Virus record (IMG/VR): IMGVR_UViG_3300017928_000057
Coordinates: 1 to 21,076 of that record
Source: a virus
Strand: one strand, 5' to 3'
Length of the DNA stretch: 21,076 nucleotides
A model generated the notes under the pieces. The model ran no database searches. It was not told the origin of the DNA and worked only from the letters and a program-made list of their open reading frames with translations. A program made the translations under genes and the position numbers. Positions within the stretch are counted from its first letter, which is position 1. Each line of letters opens with the position of its first letter. Below, one piece after another: positions 1 through 8,402 of the stretch.

Positions 1-1
1 A

Positions 2-340
2 AAGAATTTTGGCACTAACGTTCCATTTGTTATTGGCGCCCTAGATGATAATGGAAACTATGTTGAACCAAATATGAAAATGATCAAGGAGAATAAATAC
101 AAGACTTTGATTATCAGCTTTCCGACTATTGACAATTTAATAGATGGTGCTAAACTATCTCTTATCAAGCAGTCTGCTGAAGAGTTGAAGAAAATGGCAG
201 ATAGATTTCAGTTAATGCATGTGGTCTGTCCACGTCCAGGCGTAGGCATAGGTGGATTAGAGTGGAAGGAAGTTAAGGCAGTATTGGAACCTATTTTCGA
301 TGACCGTTTTACAGTGGTTTCTTTCGAGCATGAAGAATGA
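2..340 (+). CDS. Macro-domain-like protein, C-terminal part (partial at window start)
   Basis: The reading frame is open from the first bases of the window, so the start lies upstream; the internal ATG at 74 is not a convincing start because the frame continues with protein-like sequence before it. The visible part has a beta-strand pattern ending in LIISFPT, then a helix, then PRPGVGIGGLEW and DDRFTVV near the C-terminus. This arrangement matches phage proteins of the macro-domain (ADP-ribose-1''-phosphate processing) type, in which the Gly-rich loop contacts ADP-ribose. The family call is from recognition of these motifs, and the substrate is not known. The stop TGA overlaps the ATG of the next gene (ATGA), so the two are probably translationally coupled. 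Confidence 0.65.
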   Translation, partial: KNFGTNVPFVIGALDDNGNYVEPNMKMIKENKYKTLIISFPTIDNLIDGAKLSLIKQSAEELKKMADRFQLMHVVCPRPGVGIGGLEWKEVKAVLEPIFDDRFTVVSFEHEE

Positions 341-513
341 TTGAAGAAGAGTTTTGTAGCAAATGTGGCGAAGATGTTTGTGAAAAGACTACTAAAGGTA
401 TTTCCAAGCATTTATGCTTTCGTTGTTTAATAGCTACAAGAATTGCAGAAAGTCGTACTTGGGACGATATAGATGGTGATAAGGAATCACCAGATGAAAA
501 TACTCAAGTGTAA
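337..513 (+). CDS. Small zinc-ribbon-like protein, 58 aa
   Basis: This short gene starts at an ATG that overlaps the preceding stop (ATGA) and ends with TAA. The product has two cysteine pairs, FCSKCGED near the N-terminus and LCFRCL in the middle, spaced as in a treble-clef or zinc-ribbon fold. An acidic tail follows (DDIDGDKESPDE). The function is unknown. Small zinc-binding proteins of this kind are common in large phage genomes as transcription modulators or host-takeover factors, but nothing here specifies which. The tight coupling to both neighbours and the paired cysteines are the reasons to treat it as real. Confidence 0.6.
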   Translation: MIEEEFCSKCGEDVCEKTTKGISKHLCFRCLIATRIAESRTWDDIDGDKESPDENTQV

Positions 514-676
514 ATTATGTATGGGCGAAGTAGACATCGTAGGAAACGATCGCGCCATTAACAAGAAAACTAAATGCTGCAAGTGCAACTTTACTATTAA
601 CACCGAGCCCCGTGGACCAGAAGTGGTAGTTATTAACCGAAAAAGGGGATATACCGATTCGGGTGGTAACTTATGA
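494..676 (+). CDS. Small zinc-ribbon-like protein, 60 aa
   Basis: The start is placed at ATG 494, which has AAGGA at 481-485 upstream; an in-frame ATG at 473 has no comparable site. The product begins MKILKCKLCMGEV and carries a second pair KCCKCNF, giving a CxxC...CxxC zinc-ribbon pattern, with a basic C-terminus. It overlaps the previous gene by 20 bases in a different frame, and its own stop overlaps the ATG of the following glycosyltransferase (ATGA). Two consecutive small zinc-ribbon genes may be a duplicated or functionally paired unit. The function is unknown. Confidence 0.6.
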   Translation: MKILKCKLCMGEVDIVGNDRAINKKTKCCKCNFTINTEPRGPEVVVINRKRGYTDSGGNL

Positions 677-1374
677 TTACTATTTTTGTCATGGCATATA
701 ATGAAGAATTGATACTTCAATTTATGATCGATCATTACAGAACCAGATTCCCTGATTGCCATTTCGTCCTATATGATAATCAAAGTACAGATAATACGGT
801 AGCTATTGCTCAGAAAAATAATTGTGAGATCAGAGAATACCATACTGGTGGCGAAGTAAATGATGAGTTATTAAAGCAACACAAAAATACCTGTTGGAAA
901 ACAGCTGCATCAGATTGGGTTCTTATTTGTGATCCTGATGAGCTATTAGATATTACAACTGCTGATTTATCTAGAGAAGGTGTTTTAGGCACTACTATAA
1001 TTAGATCGGAAGGTTATAATATGATTAACCATCAGGATAACTTTGATCTAGCCGGCATGACACATGGTGTCCGAGCACCTATGTATGATAAGTATTATCT
1101 ATTCAATAAATCACTGGTTAAAGAAATAAATTATGTGCATGGTGCCCATATTTGTCGCCCATTTGGAGTGGTAAAACTATCTGATCAGGTCTACAAAGTC
1201 TATCACTACAAGTACATTAACTTACCGTTCTTGTTAGAACGAAGTAAAATGACAGCTAAAAGACATAGTGAAATTAATAATCGTAATAAATGGGGTATAC
1301 AAAATATGCAAAGTGATGAGCAGATAAGTGATTATTGGAATCATCTTAAAGATATTTCTGTCAAAATTAGATAA
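673..1374 (+). CDS. GT2/GT92-like glycosyltransferase
   Basis: A 233-residue GT-A-fold glycosyltransferase. The N-terminus MITIFVMAYNEE is the classical nucleotide-sugar-binding start of GT2-like enzymes. LYDNQSTDNT (about residues 33-42) resembles the 'DNxSxD' stretch of this group, and DPDELL (residues 87-92) supplies the DxD-type metal-binding motif. The protein is cytosolic, with no transmembrane segment visible. It opens the sugar block that runs to about 10 kb and overlaps the preceding zinc-ribbon gene by 4 bases. The likely role is transfer of an activated sugar to a glycan or protein acceptor; donor and acceptor are unknown. The length is short for GT2 but complete for the catalytic domain. 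Confidence 0.7.
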   Translation: MITIFVMAYNEELILQFMIDHYRTRFPDCHFVLYDNQSTDNTVAIAQKNNCEIREYHTGGEVNDELLKQHKNTCWKTAASDWVLICDPDELLDITTADLSREGVLGTTIIRSEGYNMINHQDNFDLAGMTHGVRAPMYDKYYLFNKSLVKEINYVHGAHICRPFGVVKLSDQVYKVYHYKYINLPFLLERSKMTAKRHSEINNRNKWGIQNMQSDEQISDYWNHLKDISVKIR

Positions 1375-1446
1375 GAGAGCATGATATAGGTAACTGAATT
1401 TCAAGCGGTCGTGAAGGTATAAAATTATTGATTAAAAGGATATAAA
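1375..1446 (+). promoter_or_regulatory. Short intergenic leader before the methyltransferase gene
   Basis: This 72-base gap carries the ribosome-binding site AAAGGA about 7 bases before the ATG at 1447. It also holds a tiny ATG-ATA-TAG frame at 1381-1422 that would run on to TAA if the TAG were read. No convincing -35/-10 pair was seen. Confidence 0.3.
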
Positions 1447-2013
1447 ATGAAGATATCGAATACGGGATATTGGGAAAGTAATGAAAAACTTTATCATACT
1501 TGTAGTTTTGCTTTATGTGATTGGATTGCCGATTATCTTAAAGATCAAAAAGATAAACAAATATATGATTTTGGATGTGGTATAGGACAATATTGTAATC
1601 GCTTATCTAAAGCTGGCTTTACTAAATTAATGGGTTTTGAAGGAAGCGCCCATACTCATAATGAGTTTGATAATATCAAACAGCAAGATTTAACGGTTCC
1701 TTTTATTTTGTCCGAAAAAGGTAATGTGATTTTTTTAGAGGTAGCAGAACATATCCCAGCTCAATTTGAAGATCTTATGTTAACCAATGTGACTGGTGCG
1801 TGTGATGATAAATTAATTATGTCATGGGCAGTTCGAGGGCAGCCTGGGAATGGTCATGTTAATTGCTTAAATAATGATGAGGCAATTGCTAAAGTGACTG
1901 CTAAAGGATTTGTCTATTTGCCTAATGAAACCATTAGTGCTCGAAGTAAAATTTTAGATAGTGATCTCTGCCCTTGGTTTAAAAATACAACTTTAATTTT
2001 TAAGAAAGTCTAA
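1447..2013 (+). CDS. SAM-dependent class I methyltransferase
   Basis: A 188-residue protein with the class I methyltransferase motif I, YDFGCGIGQYC (about residues 40-50), which binds S-adenosylmethionine. It is followed by an acidic strand end at LMGFEGS, and the usual motif-IV strand may be VIFLEVAEH. This is a compact methyltransferase fold without an added domain. Within the sugar block it could methylate a sugar or a glycosylated product, but a small-molecule or protein substrate is equally possible. The ribosome-binding site is good. Its TAA stop overlaps the ATG of the SDR gene (TAATG), so the two are coupled. Confidence 0.7.
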   Translation: MKISNTGYWESNEKLYHTCSFALCDWIADYLKDQKDKQIYDFGCGIGQYCNRLSKAGFTKLMGFEGSAHTHNEFDNIKQQDLTVPFILSEKGNVIFLEVAEHIPAQFEDLMLTNVTGACDDKLIMSWAVRGQPGNGHVNCLNNDEAIAKVTAKGFVYLPNETISARSKILDSDLCPWFKNTTLIFKKV

Positions 2014-2765
2014 TGTTAGATCTAGTAATTATTACTGGTGCTAGTAAGGGAATTGGCGCTAATATTGCTAAAGAGTGCTCTAATATCTGTCGAGATATGA
2101 TAATTATAGGATCTTCAGATAAGATTTTAGAAAATAAAATTTCTAACGCCATACCCTTACAATTTGATTTGCATCATTTTTATGAATTAAGATCCGAAGT
2201 AAATGGTATTGTTGCAACCAAATTTCTTAATGTTAAGAGTATTGGAATTGTATTATGTGCCTCTCAAATAGGACAATATGGTGGTTTAGGATCTAATCTT
2301 CAAGATTGGCACGACCAGTATGCTTGTAATGTTTTAGGCAATTTAGCCATTATTCAAGCCTGTGAGCCATTTGTAAAATTAGGTACTAAATTAAGGGTAG
2401 TTTTCTTTGCTGGCGGTGGTGCTGCTTATGGATATCCTGAATTTTCTGGTTATGCCTTAACTAAAGTGGCCACCGTCAGAGCGGTGGAAAACTTGGGAAT
2501 GGAATTTGATAATTTAGGTTATGATGCGTCTATTATTGCAGTGGCTCCGGGAGCTGTGGCTACTGATATGTTAGCAACTGTTAGGGCACATGGTGGCGTA
2601 ATAAAAACTCAAACAGATATTAGTGAGCCCACTAATTTCGTTCGTAAGTTTTTAACTGATGATTTCCCATCTAGAGAAATGAATGGTAAATTTTTACATG
2701 TTCGAGACGATATAACTAAAATAAATACGCAACCAGACATGTTTAAATTAAGGAGGGTCCAGTGA
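2013..2765 (+). CDS. Short-chain dehydrogenase/reductase (SDR) with atypical active site
   Basis: A 250-residue Rossmann-fold oxidoreductase. The NAD(P)-binding motif TGASKGIG is at residues 8-15, the catalytic Asn is in YACNVLG (about 106), and the YALTK pair gives Tyr147 and Lys151. The catalytic Ser normally 13 residues before the Tyr is replaced: the stretch there reads FFAGGGAAYG. Catalysis may therefore be altered, or another residue may help. The substrate is unknown; the position between a methyltransferase and a Gfo/Idh oxidoreductase suggests redox modification of a sugar. The gene ends just after a strong AGGAGGG site, and its TGA overlaps the GTG start of the next gene. Confidence 0.75.
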   Translation: MLDLVIITGASKGIGANIAKECSNICRDMIIIGSSDKILENKISNAIPLQFDLHHFYELRSEVNGIVATKFLNVKSIGIVLCASQIGQYGGLGSNLQDWHDQYACNVLGNLAIIQACEPFVKLGTKLRVVFFAGGGAAYGYPEFSGYALTKVATVRAVENLGMEFDNLGYDASIIAVAPGAVATDMLATVRAHGGVIKTQTDISEPTNFVRKFLTDDFPSREMNGKFLHVRDDITKINTQPDMFKLRRVQ

Positions 2766-3778
2766 AGATTCTCGTTGTTGGAGCTGGACTGATTGGATGT
2801 GAAAGAATCCTGGCTGTTCAGAAACTTTCTGAAGTGGACAGTTCTGTTTCATTAATGGGAGCATATGATCCTGATAGTGATAAATTAACAGTTGTAGGAA
2901 AAAAATTTCAAGTACCTACCATTTATGATTTTGATACTGCTTTAAAAATGGGACCTGACTGGGTTTTTATTTGCACCCCACATGATGTAGTTATTCCTAT
3001 CGTTCGACAGGCTTTTGGAATAGGATCCCATGTGTTAATTGAAAAGCCTTTAGGACGCTCTTTAAAAGAGAGCCAAGAAATAGCAGATAGTAAGCCAGAT
3101 AATTGTAATCTATATGTAGGTTTCAATTATAGATTTTTTGCAGGCGTAGAAGCCCTCCTTCAAGATTGTCGAGCCAAAAAATTTGGTAAATTAATTTCTG
3201 TTACTCTAACGTTAGCTCATGGCAACGCCCCCGGGATGGAAAAATCATGGAAACTGGATCCGGTTAAATGTGGGGGCGGATGTTTGATTGATCCTGGTGT
3301 GCACTTGTTAGATGTGATTAATCAACTTTCCACTGGTACTGTTCATTTAGACTCCATCAAATCTTGGTCCGGCTTTTGGAACACAGGCATCGAAGAAGAA
3401 GCTCACCTGTTATTACACGATGATAATGGTACTATTTTTAATGCTCAAATCTCTTTGAATAGGTGGAAAAGCACTTTCAAACTAGAAGTTAATGGAACAG
3501 AAGGTTATGGTATTGTAGAAGGTCGAGGTCGTAGCTATGGACCACAATCTTACCGCACCGGTGTAAGATGGGGTTGGTTATCTGGCAAATCCCAAGTAGA
3601 GTCAGAAATTGTGGTAGTGGATAAAGATAATTGTGAAAATTCTTTTCTAAAAGAAACTATAATGGTACTGAGCGAAACTATACATTATCCTATGCCATGT
3701 AATCATTCCGAAGCCTTATCAGTAATGAAATTACTGGATAAATGTCAACAGCAGATTACTAATACCGGAGTATTTTAA
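2762..3778 (+). CDS. Gfo/Idh/MocA-family NAD(P)-dependent oxidoreductase
   Basis: A 338-residue enzyme. The N-terminal Rossmann fold has GAGLIG at residues 7-12. The family signature EKPLG is near residue 94. The C-terminal alpha/beta domain contains GGGCLIDPGVHLLDV, in which the Asp and His are typical active-site residues. The start is GTG at 2762, supported by the strong site AGGAGGG about 7 bases upstream and by the 4-base overlap with the SDR stop. Family members oxidise or reduce sugars and inositols, often NDP-sugars. Its place between an SDR and a transaldolase/epimerase group supports a role in making a modified sugar. The exact substrate cannot be read from the sequence. Confidence 0.82.
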   Translation: MKILVVGAGLIGCERILAVQKLSEVDSSVSLMGAYDPDSDKLTVVGKKFQVPTIYDFDTALKMGPDWVFICTPHDVVIPIVRQAFGIGSHVLIEKPLGRSLKESQEIADSKPDNCNLYVGFNYRFFAGVEALLQDCRAKKFGKLISVTLTLAHGNAPGMEKSWKLDPVKCGGGCLIDPGVHLLDVINQLSTGTVHLDSIKSWSGFWNTGIEEEAHLLLHDDNGTIFNAQISLNRWKSTFKLEVNGTEGYGIVEGRGRSYGPQSYRTGVRWGWLSGKSQVESEIVVVDKDNCENSFLKETIMVLSETIHYPMPCNHSEALSVMKLLDKCQQQITNTGVF

Positions 3779-3779
3779 C

Positions 3780-4436
3780 ATGCGAGATTTTTTTGTTTAT
3801 GTTCCTTGTCCTAAAGGAGTTTGTTCCGCCGAACTGTTTGGTGATAATAGACAGTTTGATGTAGCTATTAATGACTACACGGGCAGTAATATGGTCCCTG
3901 AACAAGCAGAATATAAATTCAGTATCGATAAATGGAAATATCCGCATATCAAAGAAGATATGAAAGATATAGTTTCAAACTATAAAGCATGTGCTTTTAT
4001 TGATGATGATATTAAAGTTTCTACAGAGGAACTGAATAGACTATTTACTATCGGTATGGATAATAAATTGAATATTTGGCATCCAGCCTTAACTCTTAAT
4101 AGCCATTCTTCTTGGCAACATTTGTATCAACGACCTAATAGTTCTATACGACCCACCAATACAGTTGAGATTATGGCTCCGTTTTTTAGTAAAGCAGCAT
4201 TAGCTATTTGTTGGGATACCCTGAATGTTAATTATAGTGCTTGGGGTATAGAAATCGTTTGGTTTCATTTGTTAAAACCTAATACCAAAACTATGATTAT
4301 TGATGCCGTTCCCGTCACTCACACTCGTCCAATGCGGGGTCATGCCAAAGTTATGCCAAATGGAAAAACCCCTACGGAAGAAGAGAAATTAATGTTGGAT
4401 CATTATGGTTTAACTAAACCAAAATTATGCTACTAA
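3780..4436 (+). CDS. DUF707-like putative glycosyltransferase
   Basis: A 218-residue protein that resembles the DUF707 family, a GT-A-like group of unproven function. CAFIDDDI (about 71-78) gives an acidic DxD-type motif, followed by an EELNRLF helix, WHPALT, a VEIMAPFFSK stretch, YSAWGIEIVW, and PVTHTRP near the C-terminus. This order matches what I recall of the family. There is no transmembrane segment. It starts one base after the preceding stop, with GGAG upstream, and lies in the middle of the sugar cluster. I infer sugar transfer or recognition; an enzymatic role is not established for the family. Confidence 0.6.
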   Translation: MRDFFVYVPCPKGVCSAELFGDNRQFDVAINDYTGSNMVPEQAEYKFSIDKWKYPHIKEDMKDIVSNYKACAFIDDDIKVSTEELNRLFTIGMDNKLNIWHPALTLNSHSSWQHLYQRPNSSIRPTNTVEIMAPFFSKAALAICWDTLNVNYSAWGIEIVWFHLLKPNTKTMIIDAVPVTHTRPMRGHAKVMPNGKTPTEEEKLMLDHYGLTKPKLCY

Positions 4437-4448
4437 TATTGGAAGAAA

Positions 4449-5165
4449 ATGAAAAACTACATCAAAAATATTAAAATCTATGCTGATGGTGCTGACAAAA
4501 ACTCCCTATTAGAATTAGCTAAAAAAGATTGGATCGCTGGTTTTACCACTAACCCTACTCTGATGAAAAAGGCCGGCATTACAGACTACAAGTCCTTTGC
4601 CCAAGACATATTAGCTGAAATTACCGATCGACCTATCTCTTTTGAGGTGTTCTCGGATGAATTTAGTGAGATGAAGACTCAAGCTTTGGAGATTGCTTCT
4701 TGGGGCAGTAATGTATATGTAAAATTACCAATTACTAATACTAAAGGTGAATCAGCTATTTCTTTAGTACATGAATTATCACACGCTGGCGTTAAACTTA
4801 ACGTAACTGCACTATTTACATTAGATCAGGTATTTCAAACAGCACAAGCATTAAAGGATGGATCACCCAGCGTTATTTCTGTCTTTGCTGGCAGGATTGC
4901 TGATACTGGACGTAATCCCACCCCCATTATGGAAGCGGCTTTAGCTATTTGTCAAGCCACTGATCCCAATATTGAATTACTATGGGCTTCTCCTAGAGAG
5001 CTATACAATATCATTGAGGCAGACAGGGCGGGATGTCATATCATCACCGTCTCTCATGATATCTTGGGTAAACTAGAATCATTAGGAAAAGATTTGACAC
5101 AATTTAGTTTGGAGACTGTGCAGATGTTTTACAGCGATGCACAAAAAGCTGGTTTCAAACTATGA
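4449..5165 (+). CDS. tal: Transaldolase (TalC/fructose-6-phosphate-aldolase-like subfamily)
   Basis: A 238-residue (beta/alpha)8 aldolase. The N-terminus IYADGAD carries the active-site Asp, GFTTNPTLM (about 31-39) is the family signature, and VYVKLPIT places the Schiff-base Lys at residue 92. The length fits the short transaldolase group, although FSA is about 220 aa. Transaldolase moves a dihydroxyacetone unit between fructose 6-phosphate, erythrose 4-phosphate, sedoheptulose 7-phosphate and glyceraldehyde 3-phosphate. Cyanophages carry talC to shift host carbon flow. Here the gene is followed by an epimerase and a heptose-kinase-like gene, which makes sedoheptulose 7-phosphate supply for heptose synthesis an attractive alternative. 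Its TGA overlaps the next ATG. Confidence 0.85.
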   Translation: MKNYIKNIKIYADGADKNSLLELAKKDWIAGFTTNPTLMKKAGITDYKSFAQDILAEITDRPISFEVFSDEFSEMKTQALEIASWGSNVYVKLPITNTKGESAISLVHELSHAGVKLNVTALFTLDQVFQTAQALKDGSPSVISVFAGRIADTGRNPTPIMEAALAICQATDPNIELLWASPRELYNIIEADRAGCHIITVSHDILGKLESLGKDLTQFSLETVQMFYSDAQKAGFKL

Positions 5166-6121
5166 AATATATAATAGTTGGAGGTGCGGGATTTATCGGT
5201 AGTCATTTTACCGACGCCCTTTTAGCCAACCCAGAAACTCAACAAGTTACCTTATACGATAACTTCTCCTCCGGCAGAAAGTGGCATTACCAACATCATT
5301 TAAATGATCCCAGACTGACGGTAGTAGAAGGAGAGGTGGCTGATAACCATCATCTAACCGCAGCTATGAGAGGTCATCGGACAGTTATCCATTTAGCCTC
5401 TAACCCGGATATTGCTAAGGCGGCTACCCAGCCTGATATTGATTTTTGGCAAGGTACTGCCCTTACTAATTCTGTAGTGGAAGCCATGCGTCAATCGGGA
5501 GCTATCCGATTACTATACGCTTCTGGAAGTGGTGTATACGGAGATTTAGGAGAAGAAGAGGCGCAAGAAGATCGCGGTCCACTCTTACCAGTTTCTACCT
5601 ACGGAGCCAGCAAGTTAGCAGGTGAAGTTTTAATCAATTCTTATTGTTACATGTTTGGGTTGACTGCTTGTTGTTTCCGTTTTGGAAATGTAGTGGGACC
5701 AAGACAAACTCACGGGGTAGGTTTCGATTTTGCCAAGAAGCTGTTGCAAAATCCTGAAGAATTATTTATTCTGGGTAATGGCACTCAAAGCAAATCCTAC
5801 ATTCATGTTTCCGATGTGGTTAGGGCAGTTCTTTTGACAAATGACAAAACTACCTCATCTTATCAAGTGTACAATGTGGCTACTGGGGATTATATTACTG
5901 TCAATGAAATTGCTCTGTTAGCAGCCGAATGTTTGGAACTAACTAACGTTAAATTCAATTATGCAGGGGGCGATCGAGGTTGGAAAGGCGATGTCCCTAT
6001 CGTTAGACTAAATACAGACCGTATTAAAAGTTTAGGGTGGGTTTGCCAAAGAACTACTAAAGAGGCATTAAAAGCGTCTATTCTAGCTATGTTACCGGAT
6101 TTAAAGGCTAATAAAATGTGA
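5162..6121 (+). CDS. NAD-dependent NDP-sugar epimerase/dehydratase
   Basis: A 319-residue extended SDR. The cofactor motif GGAGFIG is at residues 7-13, LYDNFSSG (about 31-38) is the typical second-strand region of GalE-like enzymes, YASGSGVYG supplies the catalytic Ser region, and YGASK gives Tyr147 and Lys151. The length is normal for UDP-glucose 4-epimerase/dTDP-glucose dehydratase relatives. The reaction is C4 epimerisation, C4,C6 dehydration or C6 epimerisation of a nucleotide sugar; the motifs do not decide which. It overlaps the transaldolase gene by 4 bases and is 6 bases before the GHMP kinase, so all three are one transcription unit. Confidence 0.85.
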   Translation: MKYIIVGGAGFIGSHFTDALLANPETQQVTLYDNFSSGRKWHYQHHLNDPRLTVVEGEVADNHHLTAAMRGHRTVIHLASNPDIAKAATQPDIDFWQGTALTNSVVEAMRQSGAIRLLYASGSGVYGDLGEEEAQEDRGPLLPVSTYGASKLAGEVLINSYCYMFGLTACCFRFGNVVGPRQTHGVGFDFAKKLLQNPEELFILGNGTQSKSYIHVSDVVRAVLLTNDKTTSSYQVYNVATGDYITVNEIALLAAECLELTNVKFNYAGGDRGWKGDVPIVRLNTDRIKSLGWVCQRTTKEALKASILAMLPDLKANKM

Positions 6122-6127
6122 GGCATA

Positions 6128-7102
6128 ATGATTATTGGTAGAAGTCCATTACGAATCACTTTGGGTGGAGGTGGAACAGATTTACCTAGTTATTATAGAC
6201 ACCATGGTGGTTTTCTAATTTCCGCTGCCATTAACCAGTATGTTTATGCTACTATTCAACAAACTTACTCTGATGAAATGTTAATTAGGTATTCTCAAAT
6301 TGAGAAGGTTAAATCTATTAATGACATTCATCATCCTATTATTAGAGAAGCGTTATTACTAACTAAAATATACGGTCCCAATTTAGAAATTACCAGTATG
6401 GCAGATCGGTCAGCCGGAACTGGTTTAGGTTCATCTAGTAGCTTTACCACTTGTTTATTGAAAGTGCTACACAAATTTAAGAAGTGTCAAATTGCGCCTC
6501 AACAATTGGCAGAGATGGCGTGCCACATTGAATTGGATTTGCTCCAAGAACCTATTGGTAAACAGGATCAATATATTGCAGCTTTTGGTGGGGTTACTGT
6601 TTTCAGTTTCAATTCTGACGATAGCGTCAGTATTCGTCCACTCAATGTCAACGACGCTATCATAAGACAGTTAGAGGATAATTTACTTTTGTTTTCCACT
6701 GGTTTTTATCGTGCTGCTTCCAAAGTTCTTAAAGAACAAGATGATAAAAGTAAGTCTCTTGATCCCGATATGATCAACAATTTACACTATGTCAAAGAGT
6801 TGGGTTATCGAAGTTTAGAAGCATTAGAAAGCGGCAATTTAGTTCAGTTTGGTCGTCTGATGGATGAACACTGGCAACATAAGAAAAAACGTTCCAGTAT
6901 GATGAGTAATCCAGAAATAGACAATTGGTATCAGTTAGCTATGAATAATGGCGCTATTGGTGGTAAACTAATTGGGGCGGGCGGAGGCGGCTTCTTAATG
7001 TTTTACACAGAAGAAAAACGGCGCTTGCAAAAAGCTATGAGAGATATTGGTCTGAAAGAATTGGATATCCAGTTTGACTATGAGGGTGCTAAGATTTTGT
7101 GA
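6128..7102 (+). CDS. hddA: GHMP kinase, D-glycero-D-manno-heptose 7-phosphate kinase-like
   Basis: A 324-residue GHMP-superfamily kinase. The N-terminus RSPLRITLGGGGTDLP (about 5-20) is the HddA/fucokinase-type motif 1. The ATP-binding motif AGTGLGSSSS is at 96-105, GKQDQYIAAFGG follows, and motif 3 IGGKLIGAGGGGF is near 278-290. HddA phosphorylates C1 of D-glycero-D-manno-heptose 7-phosphate on the way to GDP-heptose. The genes for GmhA, GmhB and the nucleotidyltransferase are not in this window. The upstream transaldolase could supply sedoheptulose 7-phosphate. GAGG precedes the ATG. L-fucose or another sugar is an alternative substrate. It converges with the - strand flavoprotein gene with no gap. 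Confidence 0.75.
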   Translation: MIIGRSPLRITLGGGGTDLPSYYRHHGGFLISAAINQYVYATIQQTYSDEMLIRYSQIEKVKSINDIHHPIIREALLLTKIYGPNLEITSMADRSAGTGLGSSSSFTTCLLKVLHKFKKCQIAPQQLAEMACHIELDLLQEPIGKQDQYIAAFGGVTVFSFNSDDSVSIRPLNVNDAIIRQLEDNLLLFSTGFYRAASKVLKEQDDKSKSLDPDMINNLHYVKELGYRSLEALESGNLVQFGRLMDEHWQHKKKRSSMMSNPEIDNWYQLAMNNGAIGGKLIGAGGGGFLMFYTEEKRRLQKAMRDIGLKELDIQFDYEGAKIL

Positions 7103-8392
7103 TTAGCTAGCGTTGAGCCTATCTGCTAATTCGAGAGCGTACTCTACACAAACATCTGAATTGATGTATTCAAATTGACCGAAACGTCCTAACAAGTGAA
7201 TGCCTTGAGATTCAATAATATCATATAGTTCATTAACATTTTTATTGTATTCTAAATCGCACACAGGATATCCAAAGGTGAATTTGATTACCTTGGAATA
7301 GATCACTTTGTCCTTTTGAATAAGCTTCAACTGATCTAGTTCAGAGGACATTTTGTCAACGAGTTTTTCGTTGCTCAGCTTCCAAATGTCATCAGTACTG
7401 TTAGCAGTAATCTCTACCATAATAGCATCTTGATCTGGAGGGGCATTGTATTCGCTGAAATTCTTTAAGAAGGTGATACGATGAGAGGCAATATTAGGGT
7501 CGGCAATATAAACGGTACCATATGGTATGTTGTTGTCGTTTGATGTTCCCAACAATACATTGATTAGTCCATTAAATTTCAACTTACTAACTAGTTCGTG
7601 AGCCTTTGTTGGAAACCCATCCCACATAGTTAATAACTTATGAATTGGAATAGTAGAAACTAATGTCTTACACGAAATCACGTCATTACTGGTAGTTACT
7701 TTCCAGCTATCACCATCTTTATCAATCTTTAGTATTTCCTGGTTTAGTAGTAGCTTATCTTTCACTTGTTCGGTAAAGGCATCAGTGATAGCTTGATAAC
7801 CACCGTGTTTTGGATAATAGAAATACAATTGATGCAAATATCCCTCAGTAGAAATACCAATAGCAGATTTTAACACGTCTTCCATGGGTGGTTTAGGGAT
7901 TCTAGAAACCCAATCTAAAGAAATATTAGAGGGTTCGCAGTTCCAAATTTTTTTATTGTAAGGTAAGAAATATTTTTCGGAAATAGATTTACCAAAGGTG
8001 AAATATGCCCACTCTTCTAGATTTGTCGGCGGCTTGGTATAATCATTAACAATGTAATCTCTAATACATTCGAAACAATCTTCTTTGGGCAAATCAGATA
8101 GTCCATTTTCGAATGGGTATTTGATAAATTTTCCTTTGAATAGTATTTTGCTATTTCTTACTTTCTGATGCACGTTGCTACCCAAAATAGACTTCATATA
8201 TTCTAATACTTTCTTGTTTTTGGAAAATAGAATATGAGGACCCGCTATATCGAAAGTAAAACCATTTTCTTGAAGAGAAGAGCAAAGACCTCCAGCATGG
8301 TTATTTTTTTCAAGAATAACTGAATCTTTCTTAAGATTGGCTGCTAAGGATAGTCCGGAAACTCCTCCGCCTAAAATGCATACATCAATCAT
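7103..8392 (-). CDS. FAD-dependent UDP-galactopyranose-mutase-like oxidoreductase
   Basis: A 429-residue flavoprotein. The N-terminal dinucleotide motif VCILGGGVSGLS (about 4-15) is followed by VILEKNNHAGG, which matches the ExxxxxGG extension of FAD amine-oxidase/UGM-type enzymes. FDIAGPHILF resembles the 'GPHxxH' stretch of UDP-galactopyranose mutases. The C-terminus HLLGRFGQFEYINSD is the second FAD contact typical of this superfamily. The product probably remodels the ring form or redox state of a nucleotide sugar. It lies 10 bases downstream of the methyltransferase-GT92 gene, with which it forms a - strand operon. It is oriented against the rest of the sugar block and so may be expressed at a different time. 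Confidence 0.7.
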   Translation of the reverse strand: MIDVCILGGGVSGLSLAANLKKDSVILEKNNHAGGLCSSLQENGFTFDIAGPHILFSKNKKVLEYMKSILGSNVHQKVRNSKILFKGKFIKYPFENGLSDLPKEDCFECIRDYIVNDYTKPPTNLEEWAYFTFGKSISEKYFLPYNKKIWNCEPSNISLDWVSRIPKPPMEDVLKSAIGISTEGYLHQLYFYYPKHGGYQAITDAFTEQVKDKLLLNQEILKIDKDGDSWKVTTSNDVISCKTLVSTIPIHKLLTMWDGFPTKAHELVSKLKFNGLINVLLGTSNDNNIPYGTVYIADPNIASHRITFLKNFSEYNAPPDQDAIMVEITANSTDDIWKLSNEKLVDKMSSELDQLKLIQKDKVIYSKVIKFTFGYPVCDLEYNKNVNELYDIIESQGIHLLGRFGQFEYINSDVCVEYALELADRLNAS

Positions 8393-8402
8393 TTAACATT
8401 CC

